Shown here in pieces: positions 12,325 through 23,577 of a DNA stretch of 64,000 nt. The DNA lies in contig BEDY01000002.1 of assembly GCA_002335605.1 (NCBI GenBank), forward strand, positions 744,001 to 808,000, in the 5' to 3' direction. Positions within the stretch are counted from its first letter, which is position 1, and the number at the start of each line of letters is the position of its first letter. The translations under genes were made by a program, and so were the position numbers. The notes under the pieces are model-generated. The model ran no database searches. It worked only from the letters and a program-made list of their open reading frames with translations, and was not told the DNA's origin. The stretch comes from Prillingera fragicola (Eukaryota; Basidiomycota; Tremellomycetes; Trichosporonales; Trichosporonaceae).

Positions 12325-13842
12325 CTAGTTGCGCCAAGCAGACTCCTCCTCGCTCGGGCGGGGAATGCCAGACTCGTCCGGAAACAGACGCAGTGCCGAG
12401 TCACCGGCTTCCTCGATCTCGTTTTGCTCCTCCCCAGATGCAGGCGGGGGCAGGAGAGGAAGGTGGCACTTGCGGTGGTCCAGAGGAGCTGAAGGTTAGT
12501 TTGACGCACACACACGAGCGGCTTACGATAGTATGTGCGATAGGCCACGAGAGCTGCCAGGTCAGACGAAATGCCTCTTGTCCTGTCGTCCACTTACCGA
12601 CGCAGAATCCAAGAGCCGAACCCACAAGAACGTCCTGCCAGTGGTGGCGGTTGTCCATCGTGCGGCTAATCGCGACCATGGCGGCAAGCAGCAGCGGGCA
12701 GAGCGCAAACCAAGCGCGGTTCTGACATTCAGCGACGTTTGCCGCCGTGCTACTTACTCGGTTGCCATAGCGGTCCCAGAGGTGCATCTTACCCGCCAGG
12801 TAGAGGGTGAGGAAACCAAGGCCGGCAAAGGACACTGCTGTCAGCAACGTCATACAATAGGCACGAACAGGAGCTGTGGCCACTGGGAAAGCTCTGAACA
12901 CTGTCAGCAATCGCTCGGCTACGCGGCGAGCACAAACCTTGAAGCCATCGTTCAGGATCAAGAGGTCGGTCGAGGTGCAGATCTCGACAGTCGAGAGGCC
13001 GAACACAGGGTGGTCTTCGGCGCCCGCCCTTGGCATGCAGCGAGCAATCAGGTCCGGACGAGGGCGACCAACCATCATCTTGATGATCTGCGTCACCACA
13101 CCAGCCATGGTCCACGACATGCCGAGACCTTGGCGTCAATTACCACCAAACAGTGAATGACTCACCAGCAACGGCGTTGTGCACATCCCATGCATTGCGG
13201 GCGACAAACGACGAGATTGGCAAGAGGAATGCGAGTGGCACGCCAAAGGAGATGATGGCTAGGGAGCTGTCGATATGGTTAGTGGTTGCGGGCAAGCGCG
13301 GAAATGGCACTACCCACAGTGAAGGGACGCGTTCAATCACAGCAAACGAGTGCTGGATGGAAATATCCTTGAGCGAGAACTCGCGCTTGTGGCCACCCGA
13401 CCTGTTGAGAATGGCAAGAATAAACCTGGGGACATGTGTCAGTGGGGCTGTTGCAGGACTGTGGGGCTCTGCAGACATGTGTCAAGCCTCCACATCGGTG
13501 ACATGAATGGGGACACTTCAGCAACCGGTGACTAGTTGGACCGGTTTGTGGACAATCATAGGCTATCACTGTACTCGGAAAGCTACTGGGCACGAGCAAT
13601 CCGTGATAACCCGACCTTCGGGAGCCTTGGCAAGACACGTACCAAAGCAAGAGGATGAGCGCCCAGTCTGACCAGTATGCACGGACGAGGCGCGTCCAGG
13701 AGAACGCGCGCATCTCGCGCCTGTTGTCGCGTGAGACCGCAGTAGTGTCGTCTTCATCGCGGCGGTGAAGGGGGAGCCCGGAAAATTCCGAGGCCGCAGG
13801 CTGAGGAAAGCAAGCAGCTACGGAATCTGTAAGGACCGGCAT
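12325..13842 (-). CDS. PAP2-family lipid phosphate phosphatase (DPP1/LPP1-like)
   Basis: An integral membrane phosphatase for phosphatidic acid, diacylglycerol pyrophosphate or similar lipids (family knowledge). I join nine exons: 13643-13842, 13318-13425, 13166-13266, 12938-13128, 12869-12893, 12834-12758, 12598-12721, 12527-12553 and 12325-12488. They total 1,017 nt, or 338 residues. All three PAP2 motifs are present: KMMVGRPRP (K-x6-RP), SFPSGHSS (PSGH), and SRTMDNRHHWQDV (SR-x5-H-x3-D). Hydrophobic segments lie on both sides. YRTYYPPL follows the last membrane span, as in Dpp1-like enzymes. The PSGH motif is encoded by a 25-nt micro-exon, and another exon is only 27 nt. The C-terminal tail is Pro/Glu-rich. 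The ATG at 13842 opens a frame with a soluble leader before the first membrane helix. Confidence 0.9.
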
Positions 13843-14960
13843 ATGATTCCAGACGTTTTGTGCGTTGCTCGGTGGAATGGAGGGATGAATGAATCGGAGA
13901 GGTCGGAAAGTGAGATGTGATCACATATGCGGGAGGGTTGGTTACGGTCAGCGCGCGTGGCGAGGCAGTGTTAGCCGGGGTGAACGTTGGCTCGGTTGTT
14001 TTGCTCGCGCGGCTGCACCCGCTGCACCCGTGTCGTCGCGCGCCGTGTCATCTCGGCGTCGTGTCATGCTGCCCATCAAGTGCCGCCGCTCTGCAGAGCA
14101 TGGTCTTGGGCCATCAACTCGCTTGAACGGCTTCTTACCGCGTCATGCATTCCGTGATCTCCCAGATGCAAAAGTTTGGCCTCGTCTCTGCTCCGATGCG
14201 CCAAATGACCCGAGATATGAGATCCCGAGAAATGAGCAGCAGCGCAAGAGACGACAGGGGTCGCCGAGAGCCTGGGGCTGGATGCATGGGACAGACCAGG
14301 TTGGGTCCATCAAGGATTTCCATAGGGGCAAGTACAAGCGCGGGTGCATGCCATTGGCTGGTCCCGACTCTAGCCGGCGGTAAAGGCGAGCAATAGCCAA
14401 TCCTTGCGCTCCTTGAGCTGCGGTTGCTGATCGGCTGGTCCTCCCTGTTCAGAGCCTCTGCGCTGATGCGGCTGTGCTCGTCCAGGATCCAGTCTCCCTA
14501 TGGCCGCCCCTGCGCGCTGACCCTCTGGGTCACGACATTAGATAGCAAGTTTGGGTTACGGACCAAAGTTGGATTTCGATTCGATAACAAGGCAGTGTGG
14601 GTTCCGGGACCCCCCCGGTTTTCTAGTCTTGTTGTTGCTCACACAAACGCACATTCTAGTCTCTCTCACCAACACTGTCTTGTTTCTTTCTTCATCTAGT
14701 GAGTGTCTAGTTGCTGTAGCAGCTCTGCGAGGCCGACGAAGGGACATGGGCTGCCAAAAAGTGGCACAAGATTGCCGCGTCATGATGGTCTGCCAAATTG
14801 AGGCGTGCCTGGGGTGAATTCTACTCCCGTTTCGGCTTCTCACCGTACGGTGTCAGCCTCCCTGCCCATCTTCTACCGAGCAACCTTTGATACAAGTACG
14901 CGACGTATTGCTCACACACACTTCTTCCCCGCACCTCCAGGCAATACTCGCTCCCTCACA
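13843..14960. promoter_or_regulatory. Divergent intergenic region, PAP2 phosphatase / NADH dehydrogenase
   Basis: A 1.1-kb spacer between two genes transcribed away from each other, so both promoters must lie here. Open frames in it (for example 13889-14383 plus) are compositionally biased with no domain. No obvious TATA box or palindromic site stands out. Confidence 0.45.
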
Positions 14961-17000
14961 ATGGCTCTCCGCCAGATCGGTAAGTACCATCAACTGGGAC
15001 ACTTTCAGCTTCTTGCCATAATTGTCGATGCTGTCGCTTACCACTGGATCATCATTTTTTTCGCGCTCCGTTCCGATCACTACTGTAAACAGCCCGCGCT
15101 TCGCTCATCGCGCGCCCCTGCGTCGCCCCCAGGGCTTTGCCCAGGCTAGTTGCTGGACGCACGGCCCAGCTCTCCCCCATGGTTGGCAGCAGCCGTGTCT
15201 ACTCGACTCCTACTCCTCCTCTTGTCGACGCCAACCCCCGTGTCGTGGACATTCCTCCCCCTCCTCCTCCGGCTGAGCAGGTGAGTGGCCACGCGACAGG
15301 GCGATCTAACTCGTGCAGTACACTCCTCCCGGCAGGTTCCGTCGTGGTATCCAGACCTTTGGCCGTATCACACTCGTCGCGCTCCTCACTACCGCTGGTG
15401 TCTTCCTGTACAGTGAGTCACCACGACACCAACTAAAACTCCGGTCTCCGGACCGGAAATCTCCAACGTGGTGTCTGTTAAATCCGTTTCTAACATTCCC
15501 CCAGTGACCAACACCGAGGTCAGCGCGATTGTGCAAGAGCCCCAGGACCCCACCAAGAAGACCATTGTGGTTCTTGGCTCAGGATGGGCCGCTACCTCGT
15601 TCCTCAAGAACCTGGACACGGACGAGTTCAACGTGATTGTCATCTCGCCCCGCAACTACTTCCTCTTCACTCCTCTCCTTCCCTCCGTCACTGTCGGCAC
15701 ACTCGAGGCTCGCTCTATCATTCAGCCCACTCGTTACATTACCCGCCGCAAGAAGCGTTGGGTCGATGTCTACGAGGCCGAGGCCAAGGAGGTTGACCCC
15801 ATCAACAAGACTGTCACCTTCACTGGTGAGTCCTTAGGCGCCGGTGCCTTTACTGACTTTCAAGACATTTCCGATGTCAAGGGCGACAACCGGACCACCA
15901 TGGTTCACTACGACTACCTCGTCTACGCCGTCGGCTGCGAGAACCAGACCTTTGGCATGAAGGGTGTCACCGACTACGCGTGCTTCCTCAAGGAGCTCAG
16001 TGACGCGGACAAGATCCGCACCAAGCTCATGGACTGTGAGTTGAACTTACAGCGACGATAAACTGACTGTCCAGGCATTGAGACTGCTGCGTTCAAGGAC
16101 CAGCCGGAGGAGGAGATTGACCGCCTGATGCACATGGTCGTTGTCGGCGGTGGCCCCACTGGTGTCGAGTACGCCGGCGAGCTCCACGACTTCCTCATCG
16201 ACGACCTTACCAAGTGGTACCCCGAGGTTGCCGACCGCCTCCGCATTACTCTTATCGAGGCTCTCCCCAACGTTCTCCCTGCCTTCTCCAAGCAACTCAT
16301 TCAGTACACCGAGTCGACGTTTAAGGAGAACAAGATTGACGTTCTCACCCGCACCATGGTCAAGGATGTCAAGGAGAAGTCGGTCGTTGTCCAGGATGCC
16401 AACAAGGTCATTCGCGAGATTCCTTACGGTCTTCTCGTCTGGGCTACCGGCAACACCTCGCGCCCCATCACCCGTGACCTCATGACCAAGCTCGAGTCGG
16501 CCCAGACTCAGCGCCGTGGCCTCGTCGTCGATGACTACCTCTCGATGATTGGTGGCGACGGCATCTACGCTCTTGGCGACTGCACCGCTACGCAGTACGC
16601 TCCTACTGCCCAGGTTGCTTCACAGCAGGGTATTTACCTTGCCAACATGTTTGGCAAGCTCGGCCACAAGGCCAAGTACGAACGCGAGCTCCGTCAGCTC
16701 CGCGCCTCCGGCCAGGCCACCCCCGACAGGCTCGACTCGCTTCTCAAGAAGCTCACTCGCGTGTCCAAGCTCACTCCCTTCAAGTACTCGCACCAGGGCT
16801 CGCTCGCATACATTGGTTCGGAGAAGGCAATTGCTGACCTGCCTCTTGGAAACACAAATGTCGCCTCGGGTGGTGGTGCCGCCATGCTCTTCTGGCGCTC
16901 GGCCTACGTGTCGACCCTCTACTCGGTCCGCAACCGTACCCTTGTCATGGCCGACTGGCTCAAGGTCAAGCTCTTTGGCCGTGACGTGTCGCGCGAGTAA
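14961..17000 (+). CDS. Type II NADH:ubiquinone oxidoreductase, mitochondrial
   Basis: A rotenone-insensitive single-subunit flavoenzyme that passes electrons from NADH to ubiquinone without pumping protons (family knowledge). Exons are 14961-14979, 15093-15280, 15319-15412, 15505-16035 and 16075-17000; 1,758 nt, or 585 residues. An Arg/Ala/Ser-rich N-terminus looks like a mitochondrial presequence. A Pro-rich stretch and one hydrophobic helix (ITLVALLTTAGVFLY) follow, as in external NDE enzymes facing the intermembrane space. The FAD-binding motif VVLGSGWAATSF is near residue 120, the NADH-binding motif VVVGGGPTGVEYAGEL near 299, and YALGDC near 442. The C-terminus VKLFGRDVSRE is typical. No EF-hand insertion is seen. 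The first exon is only 19 nt. The external (NDE1) rather than internal (NDI1) orientation is inferred. Confidence 0.93.
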
Positions 17001-17447
17001 GCAGGTGACCGTGTACAGTACTAGACTAGTTCCGGATTTTGCCTATATCTATAGAGTATGCAGCCCAGGGGTCTTATTTCTTTCTTGCACATGGCCAATG
17101 GGACACAGTGATGGCGGTGGGCGGGATGATAGTCGTTTGGGGCCCAGGCACGCTTGCTCTTTGGGCGACGTCTCTGCGCCGAGCTTATGCAGTGTTGGGC
17201 CGTTAGGAAGCTCCTCTCGGGTACGACAGCGAATGAGGGTGGCGAGGATGCTCAGTTGTGCTGATGCCTGAAAGAGCTGCACTCTGCCTTTGCACGGCCT
17301 CGGTGAACGCCGGACGTCGTATCGTTACCAAAGGGTTGCTGCCACAAATCAGCTCACTCACCCACCCTTTCCCTGTCCAACCGTGCTCCCTACTTTGTAC
17401 TTTGTATTCCTTCCCATCACTCGTCGCCACCACACCACCACCACGTA
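17001..17447. other. Intergenic region upstream of the GPSP-repeat gene
   Basis: 447 bp between tandem plus-strand genes. It should contain the 3' UTR of the NADH dehydrogenase and the promoter of the next gene. A C/T-rich, CACCACCAC-rich leader directly precedes the ATG at 17448. No other feature is seen. Confidence 0.5.
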
Positions 17448-19289
17448 ATGTCTCGCCCGCATCCGGGCCCCAGCCCGCTCTCTGGACCGTCTCCCCTCGG
17501 CGGTCCTTCACCGCGTGCTGGCCCGTCGCCGCGCGCAGGCCCCAGCCCGCTGGGTGGTCCGTCGCCGCGTTTCACCGGCCCCAGTCCACGACCCATATCC
17601 GGTCCTTCACCACGCGGCACTGGCCCATCACCAGCAATGCGTGCGCGCGGTCTGCCATCGTCGACACCTACGCGTCCCTCTCCAGCAGCGCTCGCTGGCT
17701 CCCCTATCGCACCCCCGAAGCGCCGTGAGCCATCAGTGTCCGGCCCCAAGGGCCGTGATCCGAAGCGCCAGAAACTGGCACCCGGTCCTGCCTGGGTTGT
17801 GACACAAGTTGAGGTGCTGGAGAAGCAGTATAAGGTGCGGGGACTATAAGAGGCTGTGGTAGCGGCACTAACTTGGCAGGACGCGCTTATTGCAGCGACA
17901 ATGATTCTTCAGTTCAACCAGGACTGCAAAGCAATGTAAGTGATCAAGACTCAACGACCGCTCACCCCGTCAGTGGCTATGCATCCAAGCCACCTCGAAG
18001 ACTTGAAATGCGCTTAGACGTTGCCTGGCGCAACTACGATGCGACACGACGCCAGATCGAGTGGTTTATCGTGGGTTTAGCGCTCTGCAATCACTAACCA
18101 TCTCCAGGCTCAAAACGCAGAGTATGCCGCCAACCCCGATGGCTTCAAGGCTCGCATGCGTCCTCCCCCGCTTGCACCGCCCTTGGCCCCAACTCCGTCT
18201 CCTGCAGCGGCAGCCCTTGCGAACATTACGCAGAGTGCTCAGGCGGCGGCCTCTCCGATCCCACTCGCCGCGGCGTCGTTCTTGTCCAACACTCCACAAG
18301 CCGCTCCTCCTCCTGTGCCCGATGCTTCGGCCTCTGTCAATGGCGGTTTGGAAAACTTCATGTTTGGGGACAACATGGACATTTCGAATCTCAGCATGGA
18401 CGAGCTCAATGCCATCATCAACGGTGCAGGAGACTTCAATGGAGGAAACGCGAATCAAAGGGGTGCTGCTAGTGGGCCAGGCGGTATCGGCGTCTCGCCA
18501 ACCGGCGATAACCTGGCTGCTCTGGGATTGAGTGAGCCAGCCAACGCCATGACACCAAACACGAGCAAGTTCCTAGACTCGTTGGGCGCAGTCACTGAGT
18601 TGAACAACAATACCCAAGACACGAACAACGACTCGAACAACCAGGCTCAGGTTGATTCTTCAAACGACGCCAACTCCAATAATAACAATGGCCCATCCAA
18701 CAACGAACAGCCTGGTGCAGCAGAGTTCAACTTTGGCGATGACTTGTCCGACCTCGATCTCAGCGCGTTCCAGACCTTTTTCACAGACGACTTTGATCCC
18801 TCGGCCGGGCCTGCCTCCGCAGGCGACAACAATGCTGGTGGGAATGGGGCTGGCGACAACAACGGAAACGGCAGCGGGGGTGGTGACGCTAGCGGCCCTG
18901 GGAACAACGCTTCGGCAGGTGGAGCAGCAGACGACGCTGCCGGACAGACGGCCGACCTCAGCGCATTTGATGCCTTGTTCAATGATCAGAGTGCCAGCGG
19001 GGTAGGAGTATCGACGGCCCAGCCCGCGACTGCCCCGCCACCACAGTCTTCCACAGAAGCCGCCCCCGAGGCTCCCGCTCCAATGCCGTCCGCAGAGAAT
19101 GCAGCACCGCAACCCGAGCCACAGACGACCCAGGAGGAACCAGCACAAGCCCAAGAGCAAGCCGCCAACATTACAAACACGTTCGACGGTGACCTTGGCG
19201 AAATAAACTTTGACGACTTCAACTTTGACGACCAGATGCCCAACGTCGACGGCGATGAGTTTGCAAGTCTGTTCGCAGAGTTCAAGTAG
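17448..19289 (+). CDS. Unknown protein with GPSP repeats and acidic C-terminus; possible transcription cofactor
   Basis: A predicted 573-residue protein I do not recognise. Exons are 17448-17834, 17880-17935, 17974-18070 and 18108-19289, with CTAAC-type branch sites. Three parts are visible. Residues 1-85 contain about ten GPSP(R/L) repeats and a basic PPKRREPS patch. Residues about 113-190 look folded and helical (VEVLEKQYKDALIAATMIL, then LEMRLDVAWRNYDATRRQIE). The rest is Ala/Pro- then Asn/Asp-rich, with repeated acidic-hydrophobic blocks (DLSDLDLSAFQTFF, DLSAFDALF, EFASLFAEFK). Such blocks resemble acidic activation domains, so a nuclear coactivator role is possible, but this is inference from composition. 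Frame continuity across all introns and the coherent C-terminus support a real gene. Confidence 0.75.
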
Positions 19290-19561
19290 ATGGTACTTGT
19301 CCTCTCCATGTTTGTACCCTCCCGCACTGGCGCCTGCTTTCCTGCCGACATGCTCGTCTTGTCTCGCTCCTCATTGGCTGTCGCCATTTGTACCCCTACC
19401 TATACTGTATATTGATGCAACATCCTATCTGCCAAGGAGCCGCAACAAGATTGTATTCGGGATGCTCCAAGGTGGCATAGACAGCCCCAGACCTTCTATC
19501 ACTACAATACCGTGCTACAATATCGTACTTTCGTACACCTAGAGCAGAGAAGCTAGCTAGC

Positions 19562-21046
19562 TCAAGCGGCGGCAGCGTTGACATCAATACCAACGTCATC
19601 CCAGGCAAGAACACTCTCGTCGTCGCCGCCCTTTGGCTCGTATTTTATATTTGGGCGCATTGAAGGGATCGTCGCCTTGCAGATGCTGACAGGGTCAGTG
19701 ACCTGACTACTGGGAGCGAGATGTATAAGGACTTACCCGCACTTTCGGGTGAACGTTGTATTCGTGCCCGTCTCGACAAAGTGGTGCTGTGTCTGCCAAA
19801 TGTTATACTTGATGAAGCCGGCATCTGTACACAGTCAGTCGTCATTCCTCAGCGTCCCCACTGCACACTCACTGACGCTCGGGTTGACCCCGACAACAAG
19901 AAGAAATGTGTTCTTTGTCAATGGCTCGAGTACGACCGTCACACCGTCAAACTCGGTCTCAAACGAGACCATGCTCTCTCCTGTGCGCTGACAGACTTTG
20001 CGGAAGCCTTTGACAATCTCGCTGATCTTTTCATACCGCTGTTTGTCGAGACGCTCAAACCCACGCTCCAATTCTGTGGCATCGTAGTCGGTCGAATCCG
20101 AGTCCAACGCTGAGCCCGACTTTGCCATGACGAGGAACGTCTCGCCTTCGAATACCACTGCCTCGGCCGCACCGCAGAGATCGCGCACAAAGGTGAGATG
20201 AGCCGTGATAAGCTTGATGTTGGGTATGAGAGTGTGGATGACGCTTGACCAGGCCTGGTTGTTAGCAATGCCCCCCACGCAAGAGCCGCTGAGACATCCT
20301 GCGACAAGCCCAAACTCACCTTGTAAAGCGATTCGTCCCAAATACTCGTAGGAAAGCATCGGCACGAGCCGGCTGCCGGATCACCAGCAGAGATACGCTC
20401 GTTGAGCGCCATGACCGCGTCGCGCTTCTCCTTGTATTTGAGTCGTTTCGGGTCCTCCTTGTCTGTGAGATCCATCTTGTTCATGAGCACCCACACGCCT
20501 GCGTCGGCACTGTTTTCACGAAGCGCGCTCAGGTTGTCTTCAAAGTAGTGCAAGTCCTTCTCCCACTCTTCAGACGTCACGTCAAAGACGTAGATGAGGA
20601 CTGCAACGTTGCTGAAAATGGTGTCCCGCTGCGCCGATAGATAGTTGTCGAGAAACGCATCTTGTCCTCCGCAGTCCCAGAGATTGAGCACCAAAGTGCC
20701 CAGCAATCGCACAGCGGACTGTTCTACATCGATCGTTGCGCCGAGACGTCGTGTATCCTTGGCAGTGTAGTTTGAGCTGTGGGCGTAAGTGCGAGCCTTG
20801 CATGAAACACTCACAAAATGACGGAGCGCATCGAGGTCTTTCCAGACCCTATGAATGTCAGCCACGGTCCTCTATGCTCATTGCCGTGACCACAGCTGGT
20901 CTAATCTCTGCACGCGATGCTGGATCGCGCAGTGAAGCGTCTAGCTGCTACTAACCCGACTTGCCCATCAAGAGCACCTGTTACAATCAGTACAAACACT
21001 ATGACCACCCAGCTGAACGCACCTTTCTCCTGGAAGCCGAAGACAT
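19562..21046 (-). CDS. GTR1: Rag-family GTPase Gtr1 (RagA/B-like)
   Basis: A small GTPase that, paired with Gtr2, reports amino-acid sufficiency to TORC1 at the vacuole (family knowledge). Seven exons: 21023-21046, 20956-20977, 20815-20848, 20320-20776, 19873-20254, 19737-19824 and 19562-19685; 1,131 nt, or 376 residues. The P-loop [15 protein letters not shown] is assembled from the first three exons (24, 22 and 34 nt). Next come the Rag-specific switch I stretch [18 protein letters not shown]3 [11 protein letters not shown], and G4 MNKMDL. A C-terminal roadblock-like region ends in a short acidic/Ala tail. The [12 protein letters not shown] stretch distinguishes the RagA/Gtr1 class from Gtr2. 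The start is the first ATG in frame with the micro-exons. It is head to head with the DUF2461 gene. Confidence 0.92.
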
Positions 21047-21364
21047 TGTTAGAGTAAAGGGAGACTTGTTGTTGAGACGAATAGAGCCAGTCTGATCACT
21101 GCCAGGAGTTGCAGCAGCTGTGCCGAGGAGAAAGGGCATGACGTAAGTGCGACCGTGGGAACTTTGAATCTACGCGGCCACCCTGGCCGTGCAGCAGAGG
21201 GCGTGCCTGGTTGAATGAAGGAGGCCAGGCGCGTAAAAGGGCGGCGGCGAGTGGGTGATCGTGATGACACGATGTGGAGTGGAATCGCTGAACGACGTGC
21301 GCTGATTGATGTTGGGATTCTCTATTGTTGTCCCATCACTTTGACAATCACATCTATCCAAATC
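21047..21364. promoter_or_regulatory. Divergent promoter, GTR1 / DUF2461 gene
   Basis: A 318-bp spacer separating the start codons of GTR1 (minus) and the DUF2461 gene (plus). Both promoters must lie here. No TATA box or clear motif was recognised. Confidence 0.55.
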
Positions 21365-22974
21365 ATGCCCCCATCAAAAAACCGTGGCCGTGGCGTCAAC
21401 GCACCCGACTCGACACCAGCACGGGCCACAAGAAGCTCCCCACGGGACAGGAAGGATGCCAAAGCAGCTACGAAGACGTCTCCATATTTCAGCAAGACAA
21501 AGGGCAAGACGTCAAAGTCAAAATCTGAAAGTGAAGACGAAGAAGATGATCCAGAGCCATCGGGATTGACCTCTGACTCCGAGTCGAGCTCGGACAATGA
21601 TGCCTCTGAAGAAGCGTTTGAGCCTTCCTCTGGCGATGAGGGTGCAGATGACGACCAGTCAGTGGTCGAGTCTGAGACAGTGTCCGAAGTCGACAGTGAT
21701 AATCTCGATGCCACGCCCAAAACCAAAAGGCGTAAGCTCAACAGCTCCAGTGTGACACCAAAGAAGACGGTGAAGGCAAAGCCAGGAGAGACTCGCAAGC
21801 TCAACCTCCTGGGCTCACAGTGGGCACGCGATGGACATAAACCCCGACCCACCGCTACACACGAGGGCGAGGAGGATGAGGAAGATGAGGAAGAAGTAGA
21901 GTTGGAAGAGGGACAATTCATTGCCGGACGCATTTACCCTGCCCCAAAGACGGGTCGAGGTGCGTAATCACGAGATATGTAGCCTGCTGACAAAGGTAGT
22001 GCCGCCAGGACGGATCTCAAAGAACACTCTCGAGTTTCTAGGAGCTCTCCAGTTCCCAGAGAACAATGATCGCGAGTGGTTCAAATCGCACGAGCCGGCC
22101 TATCGTGTGGCAGAGCAGGTGAGTTGCTACGATCCGGAGAGAGTTGACATATAAGGAATGGAAGGACTTTGTCTCCAACATGCAGGTCCTTCTGTCAGAA
22201 GCAGATCCCGAGATACCAGTGCTGCCACCACGGGATGTGATCGTGAGTTGGATTGCAGGAGGGGCAGGGAAGCAAGTCTGGCGCTTCTCTCTATCCGAAT
22301 CATGTAACGGTTCTAACTGGCAGCATCGTATCTACCGCGACACGCGCTTTTCGACGGACAAGTCACCATACAAGACCAACTTGTCCTTTTCGACCTCGCG
22401 CACTGGCCGCAAAGGCCCTTGGGCTGGCTATCATATCTGCATCTGCCCCCGTGGTCACAGCTTCGTCGCCTGTGGCCAGTGGCAGCCGGAAAAGGAAAAG
22501 CTTGCCACCCTGCGCGAAAACATTCTTGCCGACCCAGAATCTTTGCGTGCAGAGATCGGCAAGCCAGAGTTTGTAAAGCTCTTCGGCCCGGCCAAGCCAC
22601 ACAAAGATCGGAGGCGACAGAATGTGTTTGGGCACAGTGACGAGCTCAAGGTCGCTCCGAAAGGGATTGACAAAACCCACAAGGATATTGATCTGCTTAA
22701 ACTGCGGACAATGGCAGTTGTTTACAAGTGAGGTTGTCCTCAGAAAACAATGCTGATTGTGGCAGGTTTACGGACGCAGACGTGCTGAAGGAGGACTTTG
22801 CCGAGCGTATTAAGGGAATTGCTGTCGTCATGGCACCGTTCGTGCACAAGTAAGTGGCATGTTTGGTTCTGTGGCTAATCTTTTAGGATCAACGAGTATC
22901 TTGTGACGAATGTCAGCGACGATGATGTTGACGATGAAGGCGAGGACGTAGAGGATGAGCCCGACGAGGACTAG
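21365..22974 (+). CDS. DUF2461 domain protein with acidic/basic N-terminus
   Basis: A 458-residue protein from six exons: 21365-21959, 22000-22118, 22156-22242, 22324-22727, 22766-22849 and 22887-22974. The N-terminal ~200 residues are disordered, with Lys/Ser-rich and long Asp/Glu-rich tracts and a possible nuclear localisation signal (TKRRKLN). The conserved part runs from about residue 200: LEFLGALQFPENNDREWFKSH, IYRDTRFSTDKSPYKTNLSF, and GPWAGYHICI...HSFVACGQWQPE. This fits the DUF2461/TIGR02453 family found in bacteria and fungi, whose biochemical role is not established. The C-terminus is again acidic. The charged N-terminus suggests a nuclear or chromatin setting, but that is inference. 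Confidence 0.85.
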
Positions 22975-23577
22975 CGTTGTTTGGTTCTGCGCATTTGCCG
23001 CCTCTCCCTGTTTGCAAACAGCTCCGGCGTGGCAGGGTTGTCGAATCAGTACTCCCCAACCTGTAACCTGCTTGCCTATGAAAGCCTGCGAGGCTTTGCC
23101 ACCATATCATGCATACACTTGCAGACAAGCCATGGATGTACATCGCCTTTGGCTGATCGTCGTCATAAAACACGCGCGCGTCATGATACGGTCGAGATTC
23201 AGGTCCCAACAGCAAAACGAGGCATCAGAGCCCAGGGTGCAGGGTCCGGAACCGAGATTCCACTTGCAGTCATCCCTGGGCCCTGGCCGTTCCACGCTGG
23301 GATCCTGGGATGCCAGGCTGCTTTGTGTCATTTCGTCACTGTGCCAAGCACTCAACTTCATCGCATTGTCTTTTCTCTCTCGCCAAGTATTCTGCACACG
23401 ACCTTTCCATCGTTATCCCTGCACCAACACGCATAGCCTACTACCGTCAACTGCCTCGCGTCGACATCATCCCTGTGCGCCGTTCGCTGTGCTTTCAAAG
23501 CTCTTTGCCCTCCCTCTTTTGGGCCCCTCTCAGGCCCCTTAACCGGTGGCGAGATCCTCTGACATCGTGGACGCACC
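22975..23577. other. Intergenic region upstream of the cation exchanger
   Basis: 603 bp between tandem plus-strand genes. Open frames here overlap in several registers and show no domain. It presumably holds the promoter and a C/T-rich 5' leader of the exchanger gene. Confidence 0.5.
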
